This document shows positions 7,901 to 14,150 of a DNA stretch of 21,645 nucleotides, piece by piece (the first letter of the stretch is position 1; each line of letters begins with the position of its first letter). The position numbers were made by a program, and so were the translations under genes. A model generated the notes under the pieces. It saw nothing but the letters and a program-made list of their open reading frames with translations, ran no database searches and was not told the origin of the DNA. The DNA is from JBFGCM01 sp041581135 (GTDB lineage: Bacteria > Actinomycetota > Acidimicrobiia > Spongiisociales > UBA5794): assembly GCA_041581135.1 (NCBI GenBank), contig JBFGCM010000067.1, forward strand, positions 1 through 21,645, given 5' to 3'.

Positions 7901-9283
7901 TCAGCCGCCGAGAATGGCGTTGACCTGCTCGTTGGCGGCATCGAGCGCCGCACGCGGGTCAGACTCCTGACCCAGCAGGATGGCGTCCATCACCGGTCCG
8001 ATGACCGACTCCACCTGGGAGGCGCTGTCGGTGATCGGGAAGAGGAAGGTCGTTCCCTCGTCGACGTGCACCGTGAAGGCCGACACGTCGACTCCATTGG
8101 CCTCGTGCGCCGCCTGGGCGGTCGCCGTCGCCTCGGGGATCGCCGGGAACACCACGGCGCCCTCGCCAACGATGTTCTGGCACTCAGGCGAAGCGAGGAA
8201 CTTGACCCACTCCCACGCTGCGTCCGGGTTCTCGGCCGACGTGGTGATCGAGTCGGCGAGTCCGTTGAACATCGAGGTGCGACCCTCAGGGCCCTGCGGC
8301 AACGGAGCCCAAGCCGTGTCGATGCTCTCCAGGCCCGAGTACGAGGCGATCATCCACGAACCATTGGTCATGGACGCCACCTGGCCGTTCTCGAACAGCG
8401 TGAAACCACCCAGTGACTGGGTGTCCTCGAGCGGAGCGATGTAGCCGGCCTCGATCATGCTGCGGAACCACGCCAGCGTGTCGGCGAGGCGGTCATCGTC
8501 GTAGTTGGCCTTGGTGCCCCAGGGGTTCTGGTCGAGGAACTGGAAACCCAGCGAGTTGGCGAAGGCCGAGAACGTGGTCTGGCCGAAGGCGCCGAAGTTG
8601 CCCTCGAGCCCGAACCCGTAGGTCTCGACGTTGTTGGGATCGAAGTCGGGCGAGTCGCCCCGGTTGCCATTGGCGTCAACGCTGAGCTTGGCGATCAGCT
8701 CCTGGAACGTGCCCCCATCGGTGGGGTTCCACGTAGCGTTGCGGAAGTCATCGATGGAGAGACCGGCTTCGGTCATCATCTGCTCGTTGACCGCCACCGC
8801 GATGGTGTCCCAGTCCTTGGGGAAGCCGTAGCGGTTGCCATCCTGGTCCACCCAGAGGTCGGCCAAGCCCTCGAAGTAGATGCTCTCGTCGACGCCGTCA
8901 CGCTCGACGAACTCATTGAGCGGTACGAGCACGCCGGAAGCCACCAGCTCCGGATAGCGGGCCAGGTGGTCGGTGAAGACGTCCGGCGCGGTGTCGGTGG
9001 CGAATGCCGTCGTCAGGCCGTCCCAGTAGTCACCCCAGCCGAACTGGGAGATGGTGACGTCGATCTCGGGGTGCATCGCCTCGAACTCGGCCTCACACTG
9101 CTCGTAGAACGGCTGTTGGCGGTCGTCCCACAGCCAGTAGTCGATCTGGGCAACCTCGGCCGGCGTATCGCCGGCGTCGTCGGGCGCTTCTGTCGTCTCG
9201 GTGGTCTCGTCGTCGCCGCCGCAGGCTGCCGCGATCAGCAGCAATGCGATCAGCGCGCTGACGAACCTCAGTCGTCGGCTCAT
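7901..9283 (-). CDS. ABC transporter sugar-binding lipoprotein (family 1)
   Basis: This 460-residue protein is the extracytoplasmic solute receptor of a CUT1 carbohydrate importer. It has a lipoprotein signal, MSRRLRFVSALIALLLIAAAC, with Cys21 as the lipid site, then an acidic and threonine-rich linker (GGDDETTETTEAPDD). The mature part has family-1 binding-protein features: the first strand YWLWDD, FEAMHPEIDVTISQFGWGDYWDGLTTAFATDTAPDVF, and GQVASMTNGSWMIASY and NPDAAWEWVKFLAS near the C-terminal lobe. The ATG at 9281-9283 is preceded by a strong GAGGAGG ribosome site, consistent with high expression. It follows the two permease genes by 48 bases. The operon context with an alpha-galactosidase suggests an alpha-galactoside ligand, which the sequence alone cannot prove. 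Confidence 0.93.
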   Translation of the reverse strand: MSRRLRFVSALIALLLIAAACGGDDETTETTEAPDDAGDTPAEVAQIDYWLWDDRQQPFYEQCEAEFEAMHPEIDVTISQFGWGDYWDGLTTAFATDTAPDVFTDHLARYPELVASGVLVPLNEFVERDGVDESIYFEGLADLWVDQDGNRYGFPKDWDTIAVAVNEQMMTEAGLSIDDFRNATWNPTDGGTFQELIAKLSVDANGNRGDSPDFDPNNVETYGFGLEGNFGAFGQTTFSAFANSLGFQFLDQNPWGTKANYDDDRLADTLAWFRSMIEAGYIAPLEDTQSLGGFTLFENGQVASMTNGSWMIASYSGLESIDTAWAPLPQGPEGRTSMFNGLADSITTSAENPDAAWEWVKFLASPECQNIVGEGAVVFPAIPEATATAQAAHEANGVDVSAFTVHVDEGTTFLFPITDSASQVESVIGPVMDAILLGQESDPRAALDAANEQVNAILGG

Positions 9284-9331
9284 TGTCTGTCTCCTCCTCT
9301 GGTCATGTTGCTCTGCCTGATTGGTCCCGGA

Positions 9332-10231
9332 TCACTTGATCCCGGAGAACTGGATCGAATCCACAACTCGCCGGCCCGTCAATGCGAACCCGACGATGAT
9401 CGGTGCCGCCGCCAACATGGTCGCTGCCATGAGGCCCGCCCAATCGGGCGATGTCCCCGGTTGCTGGGTGGTGAAGACGCCGAGCGCCACCGTCAGCACC
9501 CGCACGCTCTCCTCCCTGGCGACCACCAGTGGCCACAAGTACTCGTTCCATGCGGTGATGTAGGTGAGGATGCCCAGGGTGAACAGCGGCGCCGCCGTCA
9601 TCGGAACCACGATCCGCCAGAACGTGCGGAAGTGGCCGGCACCATCGATGATGGCCGCCTCTTCGATCTCACGGTTGATGCCGAGGAAGAACTGCCGCAG
9701 GAAGAACACGGCGAACGGGGTCATGAGGATGTACGGCGCCACGAGGCCCGCGTAGGTGTTGAGCCATCCCAGGTTCTTGACGAGGACGAAGTTGGGGATC
9801 AGGGTGAAGATCGGGGGAACCATGAGCCCGGTGAGGAAGAGCGTGAAGAGTGCTTCTCGCCCCCGGAACTTGAGCCGGGCGAAGGCGTAGGCGGCAAATG
9901 CGCTGAACGTCACCTGCCCCACCGTGATGAGCGTTGCCATGATCACGCTGTTCTTGAGCACGTTGAGGTAGTCGAAGGTGGCACCGCCCTGCCGAATCGG
10001 CTCCAAACCCACCACCCGCTCGACGTTGATGGTGGTCGGGCCCACCGGCAGCAGCTGCTGCTCGCCGGCGAACAGGAGCTCGTTCGAGCTGAAGGCGGTG
10101 CGCAGCGCCCAGTAGAACGGGAACAGAGTCACGAACAACAACAATCCGAGCACGACCCAGGCCAAGACCCTGCTCATGCGGGGCCGGCTCCGACCCACCA
10201 TGTCGCCGAGTCCGTGTGCGTCAGCCGTCAT
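9332..10231 (-). CDS. CUT1 sugar ABC transporter permease (MalG/UgpE type)
   Basis: A 299-residue inner-membrane permease subunit with about six membrane helices; the first spans roughly residues 21-42. The EAA loop that docks on the ATPase is at about 190-209 (EEAAIIDGAGHFRTFWRIVVP), followed by TAWNEYLWPLV, characteristic of the MalG-like partner. The protein ends QFSGIK, a common ending for this subfamily. I start at ATG 10229-10231, which overlaps the stop of the first permease as ATGA; the same frame is open much further upstream but there it merely shadows the first permease. It should form a heterodimer with that permease and accept sugar from the downstream-encoded lipoprotein. No ATPase gene lies nearby. 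Confidence 0.93.
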   Translation of the reverse strand: MTADAHGLGDMVGRSRPRMSRVLAWVVLGLLLFVTLFPFYWALRTAFSSNELLFAGEQQLLPVGPTTINVERVVGLEPIRQGGATFDYLNVLKNSVIMATLITVGQVTFSAFAAYAFARLKFRGREALFTLFLTGLMVPPIFTLIPNFVLVKNLGWLNTYAGLVAPYILMTPFAVFFLRQFFLGINREIEEAAIIDGAGHFRTFWRIVVPMTAAPLFTLGILTYITAWNEYLWPLVVAREESVRVLTVALGVFTTQQPGTSPDWAGLMAATMLAAAPIIVGFALTGRRVVDSIQFSGIK

Positions 10232-11175
10232 GCGAGATCCGATTCCGAGGCACGCAGCAACCGCAGCTGCACGATGGTGATGATGAACAGGAACAGGAAC
10301 AGCGCCACCGACAACGTCGCCGCGTAGCCGAAGAGGTTGAAGTTGAAGGCATTCTCGAAGATGTAGAGGTAGATCACCCGGCTGGCGTTGATCGGGCCGC
10401 CGGGCCGACCGCCGAAGCCTCCGGTGGCGACCGCCACGGTGTCGAACACCTGGAACGATCCGATCACAGTGATGACCAGCACCAGCGCCAACACCGGCCG
10501 GAGCAGCGGAATGGTGATCTTGCGGAACATCTGGAACTCCGTGGCGCCGTCGGCAGCCGCCGCCTCGTACAGCGAGTTGGGGACGGTCTGCAAGCCGGCG
10601 AAGATCAGCAGCGCCGTGTAGCCGAGGTGGCGCCAGATGTTGACTCCGGCGATGGTGGGGATCACGGTGGTCGGACTGCCGAAGAACGGGATGGCATCGA
10701 TGCCGAACCACCCCAGGAACGAGTTCACGATGCCCACGTTCGGGTCGAGCATCCACAGCCACAGGAGGGCGACCACCACGTTCGGAACCAGCCACGGAAC
10801 GAGCATCACACCACGAATGAAGGTGGACTTGGTGAACCGGTCCATCATCACGGCCAGCCCCACGGCGAGGATGGTCTGCAACCCGATGTTGATGACGACG
10901 TAGACGCCTGTCACACGCATGGCGTTCCAGAAGAGCGGATCTCCGATCAGCCTCTCGTAGTTCTCGAGCCCGGTGACCGTGCCGGTGTTGGACAGCAGGT
11001 TCCAGTCCGTGAACGAGAGGTAGATGCCGCGAATGGTGGGCACGAGATAGAACGTCACGAATCCGATCAGCGCCGGCAGCAGGAACAGCCAGGCCGCCCC
11101 CGTGTCGCTGCTGGTCATACGAGACCAGCCCGTCGGACGCTTCACCCTGGAGGGCGTGGCGACTGCTTGGCTCAT
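10228..11175 (-). CDS. CUT1 sugar ABC transporter permease (MalF/UgpA type)
   Basis: A 315-residue membrane permease subunit. After a basic cytoplasmic N-terminus comes the first helix (AAWLFLLPALIGFVTFYLVP, about 28-46), followed by IRGIYLSFTDWNLLS, the periplasmic entry typical of UgpA-like proteins. The EAA loop is at about 204-223 (EAAAADGATEFQMFRKITIP). About six helices can be placed. The gene is sandwiched by 4-base ATGA overlaps with lacI upstream and the second permease downstream, so the three are almost certainly cotranscribed and coupled. Substrate is inferred from the operon (alpha-galactoside). A glycine-rich stretch near 252-260 (GGFGGRPGG) in the loop after helix 5 is usual for the family. 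Confidence 0.93.
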   Translation of the reverse strand: MSQAVATPSRVKRPTGWSRMTSSDTGAAWLFLLPALIGFVTFYLVPTIRGIYLSFTDWNLLSNTGTVTGLENYERLIGDPLFWNAMRVTGVYVVINIGLQTILAVGLAVMMDRFTKSTFIRGVMLVPWLVPNVVVALLWLWMLDPNVGIVNSFLGWFGIDAIPFFGSPTTVIPTIAGVNIWRHLGYTALLIFAGLQTVPNSLYEAAAADGATEFQMFRKITIPLLRPVLALVLVITVIGSFQVFDTVAVATGGFGGRPGGPINASRVIYLYIFENAFNFNLFGYAATLSVALFLFLFIITIVQLRLLRASESDLA

Positions 11176-12167
11176 GCCGACTCCCGCTCGATCAGCGTCG
11201 TCGTCAGCTCGACAAGGGGTGGGACATCACCTCGGTCGTCGATGATGCGACGCAGCATGGTGACCGCCTCCCTGCCGAGCGACGCCGTGTCGATGCGGAG
11301 GGTCGTGAGCGCGGGTGAGACGACCCTGGCGAACGACACGTCGTCGCACCCGACGACGGCGACACCATCGGGAACCCGGCGTCCGAGCTCCGCGCACGCC
11401 TGGATGACGCCGATGGCGCAGGCATCGTTGTAGGCGAAGATCGCCGTGAGCTCCGGGCGACGCTGGAGGAGACGGAGGGCCGACTCGCGCCCGCCCGACT
11501 CAGTGGGCTGACCTCGCTCGATCGCGCCCCGCCCAAGCGTCAAACCGTGCGATCGCGCCCCGTCCCGGAAGCCCTTCTCGCGCCACCGTTGATGCACCGA
11601 CGAATTGGCGCTGGCCACCATGCCGATGTGGGTGTGACCGCGACCCACGAGGTAATCGACCACCTCGGCCGCACCTTTGCGCAGGCCGATCTGCACCTGC
11701 CCGACCCGGTCGTCGGATACGGGGTGGTCGATCACGACGAGAGGGATGCCGGGAAGCGCTTCCGCAAGCTGATCGGCAGTGTCACGCACCGGAAACGCGA
11801 TGACGCCATCGGTGCCGTGTGACACGAGGGAATCCACGAGACCTTGCTGGCGCTCGGCGTCGTCGCTCGAGCTGCTGAGCGTGAGCGTGAGGCCGGCGTT
11901 GTGGGCCTCGTGCTGCACCCCGGCAGCGAGGCCGGAGAAGAAGGGGTTGGTGAGGTCCGTGATGATCAGGCTGATCATGCCGGTCCGATTGGTGACGAGT
12001 CCTCGAGCCAAGAAGTTCGGCCGGTAGCCCAGCTCAGCGATGGCGGCCTGCACGCGGCGCCGAGTGTCCTCGGAGAACCCCGGCTCATCGTTGACCACAC
12101 GAGAGACGGTTCGGCTCGACACACCCACCTTTGCGGCTACATCTGCGAGCGTTGCGCTCTTGGTCAA
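11172..12167 (-). CDS. LacI-family transcriptional regulator of the sugar operon
   Basis: A 331-residue repressor with an N-terminal LacI helix-turn-helix (TLADVAAKVGVSSRTVSRVVN, about residues 6-26) and hinge, followed by a periplasmic-binding-protein-like effector domain (GMISLIITDLTNPFF ... HGTDGVIAFPV ... VVGCDDVSFARVVSPALTTLRID). Family members release their operator when a sugar or sugar phosphate binds. The start is TTG 12165-12167; AAGGGA at 12176-12181 gives a ribosome site with eight bases of spacing, and no ATG competes. It is the first gene of the operon and overlaps the first permease by ATGA. Two palindromes just upstream, next to a good promoter, suggest that it represses its own operon. 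The ligand is presumably related to the alpha-galactoside imported. Confidence 0.93.
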   Translation of the reverse strand: MTKSATLADVAAKVGVSSRTVSRVVNDEPGFSEDTRRRVQAAIAELGYRPNFLARGLVTNRTGMISLIITDLTNPFFSGLAAGVQHEAHNAGLTLTLSSSSDDAERQQGLVDSLVSHGTDGVIAFPVRDTADQLAEALPGIPLVVIDHPVSDDRVGQVQIGLRKGAAEVVDYLVGRGHTHIGMVASANSSVHQRWREKGFRDGARSHGLTLGRGAIERGQPTESGGRESALRLLQRRPELTAIFAYNDACAIGVIQACAELGRRVPDGVAVVGCDDVSFARVVSPALTTLRIDTASLGREAVTMLRRIIDDRGDVPPLVELTTTLIERESA

Positions 12168-12186
12168 CAGACCAATCCCTTCGTAC

Positions 12187-12210
12187 GACAGCGCTGCCGT
12201 CAGCGCTGAC
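12187..12210 (-). promoter_or_regulatory. Tandem LacI-type operator, two AGCGCT-centred palindromes
   Basis: The perfect 12-base palindrome GTCAGCGCTGAC lies at 12199-12210, and a second near-copy, GACAGCGCTGCC, directly abuts it at 12187-12198. Both share the CAGCGCTG core, and their centres are 12 bases apart, a little over one helical turn. A central CpG flanked by inverted arms is typical of LacI-family sites; from memory the Streptomyces CebR site has the same AGCGCT core. They sit between the -10 and the lacI start, where bound repressor would block initiation. Confidence 0.7.
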
Positions 12211-12212
12211 GT

Positions 12213-12241
12213 TCCCTACGGGCCGCTGACCGCACTGTCAA
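12213..12241 (-). promoter_or_regulatory. Promoter of the lacI-transporter operon
   Basis: On the minus strand a consensus -35 TTGACA (12236-12241) is followed after 17 bases by TAGGGA (12213-12218), a weak -10. The transcript would begin near 12206, inside the tandem palindromes, leaving a leader of about 40 bases before the TTG start. The -35 begins only four bases beyond the stop codon of the upstream phosphodiesterase gene, so the whole control region fits into 78 bases. Confidence 0.6.
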
Positions 12242-12245
12242 CCGA

Positions 12246-13031
12246 TCACGAGGATACGCCGACCACCTCGTTGAGCAGATCGGGCCGGTCGGTCATGATG
12301 CCGTCGACGCCCAGCGCGAGCAGCGCTCGCATGGCGTCCGGGTCGTTGACCGTCCACACGTGCACTTCGGCCCCGATCGAGTGGCACGCAGCCAGGAACT
12401 TGGCGTCGACCACCGTGCGGCCATTCACCAGCTGCGGCATCTGGAACGCCGCCACCTTCCTGCCGGCGGCCCGACCGGCCCGCGACGCCGAATACATCGC
12501 GCTGGCCGTGGCCGGACCGGCCGAAGTGGCTACTCGGTCACCGGTGAGCGCACGAAACCGGCGCACCCGCAGATCGCTGAAGGCACCGATCAGCACGGTG
12601 TCCTCCCGGCGCAGCCGCGTCACCAGCGACGCCACCGCTGCCACCGCGGCGTTGGACTTCAGATCGAGATTGAACCGGATGTCCGGGAAATCGACGAGGA
12701 CTGCCTCCAACGTGGGAATGCCCAGCCCGCGGCCGCGGTAGGGGAAGTCGCCGGCGGCATCGTGGTGGTAGCCGGCATCGAGCTGCACCAGGTCACCGGC
12801 ATACCACTCCGAGATGGGCCCGGCGCCGTTGGTGGTGCGCTCCAGGGTGGCATCGTGGAACACCATGGCCACGCCGTCGCGTGACACCCGCACGTCCGTT
12901 TCGATGTAGCGGTAGGCCAGATCCACCGCTCCCTGGAAGGCATGCACCGTGTTCTCGGGCCACAGCACGCGGCTGCCGCGGTGGGCGAAGCGTTTGGGGT
13001 GCTCGGCGTCCAGATATGGATAGCGGCTCAC
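12246..13031 (-). CDS. Glycerophosphodiester phosphodiesterase
   Basis: A 261-residue GDPD-family enzyme that hydrolyses glycerophosphodiesters to glycerol-3-phosphate and an alcohol, using a metal within a TIM barrel. Key residues are seen: the HRG catalytic histidine (RFAHRGSR, H17), PENT with the metal-binding glutamate, YIETDVRVSRDG, and FHDATLERTTNG with the second catalytic histidine. The C-terminal EVHVWTVNDPDAMRALLALGVDGIMTDRPDLL is typical. There is no signal peptide, so it is probably cytoplasmic. I start at GTG 13029-13031, preceded by AGAG; a TTG at 13062-13064 would add 11 residues but abuts a terminator hairpin. It ends just before the lacI promoter and is probably independent of the sugar operon. 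Confidence 0.92.
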   Translation of the reverse strand: MSRYPYLDAEHPKRFAHRGSRVLWPENTVHAFQGAVDLAYRYIETDVRVSRDGVAMVFHDATLERTTNGAGPISEWYAGDLVQLDAGYHHDAAGDFPYRGRGLGIPTLEAVLVDFPDIRFNLDLKSNAAVAAVASLVTRLRREDTVLIGAFSDLRVRRFRALTGDRVATSAGPATASAMYSASRAGRAAGRKVAAFQMPQLVNGRTVVDAKFLAACHSIGAEVHVWTVNDPDAMRALLALGVDGIMTDRPDLLNEVVGVSS

Positions 13032-13069
13032 GGCACCAACTCTGGCAGACGGGCCACCCCCCAACGAAA

Positions 13070-13094
13070 GACGGCGGGCTCACCGCCCGCCGTC
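13070..13094 (-). terminator. Terminator after the 22-residue-repeat protein gene
   Basis: GACGGCGGGC (13070-13079) pairs perfectly with GCCCGCCGTC (13085-13094) around a 5-base loop. In the minus direction it follows the small gene's stop (13115) by 20 bases and is succeeded by TTTCGTT, a short T-rich tail. It would separate the small gene from the phosphodiesterase gene. Confidence 0.8.
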
Positions 13095-13114
13095 TCGAGC
13101 AACACGAAGGGGAA

Positions 13115-13375
13115 TCAGCCGCCGGTGGGAGCCGCTCCTCCGCCGCCATCGCCGTTGTCGTCGCCGTCGAACTTGTCCTTGATGTCTTCACCGACATCTT
13201 TGGCCTTGTCCATGGCCTTCTCGCCCATGTCCTTCGTCTTCTCGACCACGTCACCGGCCACGTCTTTGGTCTTCTCCATCGCCTTCTCGCCCATGTCGCC
13301 GGCCTTCTCGGCGACGTCGCCGGCGGCGTCCTTCGCCGAGCTGAACCAGCCCTTGATCGTGTCCATGAGTCCCAT
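13115..13375 (-). CDS. Small amphipathic-repeat protein (LEA-like or MT0933-like)
   Basis: An 86-residue, highly charged protein. After MGLMDTIKGWFSSA it holds two 22-residue tandem repeats (residues 15-36 and 37-58), each beginning KDxAGDV and ending MGEKAM(E/D)K, plus a partial third, then an acidic and glycine-rich tail (DGDDNGDGGGG). Twenty-two residues is twice the 11-residue period seen in late-embryogenesis-abundant group 3 proteins, and suggests an amphipathic helix lying on a membrane or folding under dehydration. Small actinobacterial proteins annotated as MT0933-like antitoxins or CsbD/YtxH-like proteins look similar; no toxin partner is visible. The ATG follows GAGGAAACC. It faces a TetR gene across 157 bases and has its own terminator, so it is a single-gene unit and may respond to stress. 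Confidence 0.85.
   Translation of the reverse strand: MGLMDTIKGWFSSAKDAAGDVAEKAGDMGEKAMEKTKDVAGDVVEKTKDMGEKAMDKAKDVGEDIKDKFDGDDNGDGGGGAAPTGG
13202..13333 (-). repeat. Internal 66-bp tandem duplication in the small repeat protein
   Basis: Bases 13268-13333 and 13202-13267 encode the two 22-residue repeats. The DNA copies are visibly alike, sharing blocks such as CTTCTCGCCCATGTC, so the second unit arose by in-frame duplication of the first with modest later change. Confidence 0.8.
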
Positions 13376-13409
13376 GGTTTCCTCACTTCTAGCTGAGATG
13401 TGCGGGCGC

Positions 13410-13415
13410 ATTGTA
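13410..13415 (-). promoter_or_regulatory. Probable -10 of the small repeat protein gene
   Basis: TACAAT on the minus strand differs from the consensus TATAAT at one base and stands out in GC-rich surroundings. It lies 34 bases before the ATG, giving a leader of roughly 28 bases. No good -35 is seen at 16-19 bases upstream (best is TTCGGT), which may indicate an alternative sigma factor or an activator. Confidence 0.45.
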
Positions 13416-13482
13416 CGCGATGACGACCGCCCGCACCGAACACGCGGCATGGTCCGGTGCCACGCCACGAAGCCCCGGTCCT

Positions 13483-13496
13483 CCTGCCCGGACAGG
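13483..13496. promoter_or_regulatory. Candidate TetR operator
   Basis: CCTGCCCGGACAGG is a 14-base imperfect palindrome (one unmatched symmetric pair) 36 bases before the TetR start, in the divergent gap. A TAGTCT that could be a -10 follows at 13502-13507. TetR regulators often bind such sites in their own promoters; this assignment is by position only. Confidence 0.3.
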
Positions 13497-13532
13497 CGGG
13501 CTAGTCTTCGAACGAGGTCGAGGAGGTTCGAC

Positions 13533-14150
13533 GTGCCACGCATTCGCGCCGACCGCATCGAAGAACACAAGCGTCTGGTGCGCAAGGGTCTGTATGAGGC
13601 CGCGCAACAGCTGTTTCTCACCTACGGCTACGAGGCCGTCTCCCAGGCGGACCTCGCCGCCAGCGCCGGCATCGCCCGGACCACGTTCTACGAGTACTTC
13701 AGCTCGAAGGAAGATCTCTTGGCCAGCCTGGTCGAGGAGGAGCTGCCGGCGGTCTTCGCCGACATGGTGGAGGCCTCACATGCTCGTGAGAACGTCGTGG
13801 AGAGACTGTCTGAGTTGGCGCGCCGCATGCTCGAGTTCGTCGGCACCGACCACGTGCTCGGACTGCTGCTGCACCGCGAGGTGCCGAAGCTCCCCTCCGA
13901 CGTCCAGCTCCGCATTGCCGCGGCCCACAGCGACCTCGGCGGCGAGTTCGAGCGTCTCTACTCGGCCGGGGTGGAGCAGGGCGTGCTGAAGGAGCTGCCC
14001 GGGCGGCTGGGCACCACGTTCATCCACGATGTCATCATGGCCGCCGCCAAGGCGCTCATCGCGATGCCCGAGCCCAAAGAGCATCTCGACGCCATGACCG
14101 GTGCCATGTTCGATCTGCTGTTCGGTGGCCTCTCCGTAGCCGACTCCTAG
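13533..14150 (+). CDS. TetR-family transcriptional regulator
   Basis: A 205-residue regulator with the TetR N-terminal DNA-binding domain: KGLYEAAQQLFLTYGYEAVSQADLAASAGIARTTFYEYFSSKEDLLASLVEEE (about residues 18-70), whose helix-turn-helix covers about 37-56. The helical C-terminal ligand domain has no recognisable specificity. The start is GTG 13533-13535, preceded at six bases by a perfect AGGAGG ribosome site (13521-13526), which decides it against longer open readings. The gene is divergent from the small amphipathic-repeat protein and converges on the aminopeptidase gene, with which it shares overlapping stop codons inside CTAG. Its targets may be itself and the divergent small gene, by analogy with other divergent TetR pairs. 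Confidence 0.92.
   Translation: MPRIRADRIEEHKRLVRKGLYEAAQQLFLTYGYEAVSQADLAASAGIARTTFYEYFSSKEDLLASLVEEELPAVFADMVEASHARENVVERLSELARRMLEFVGTDHVLGLLLHREVPKLPSDVQLRIAAAHSDLGGEFERLYSAGVEQGVLKELPGRLGTTFIHDVIMAAAKALIAMPEPKEHLDAMTGAMFDLLFGGLSVADS

Noticed and set aside
9249..9260. TCAGCGCGCTGA palindrome resembling the lacI operator
   Set aside because: It lies in the signal-peptide codons of the binding-protein gene and has a CGCG centre two bases longer than the AGCGCT core.
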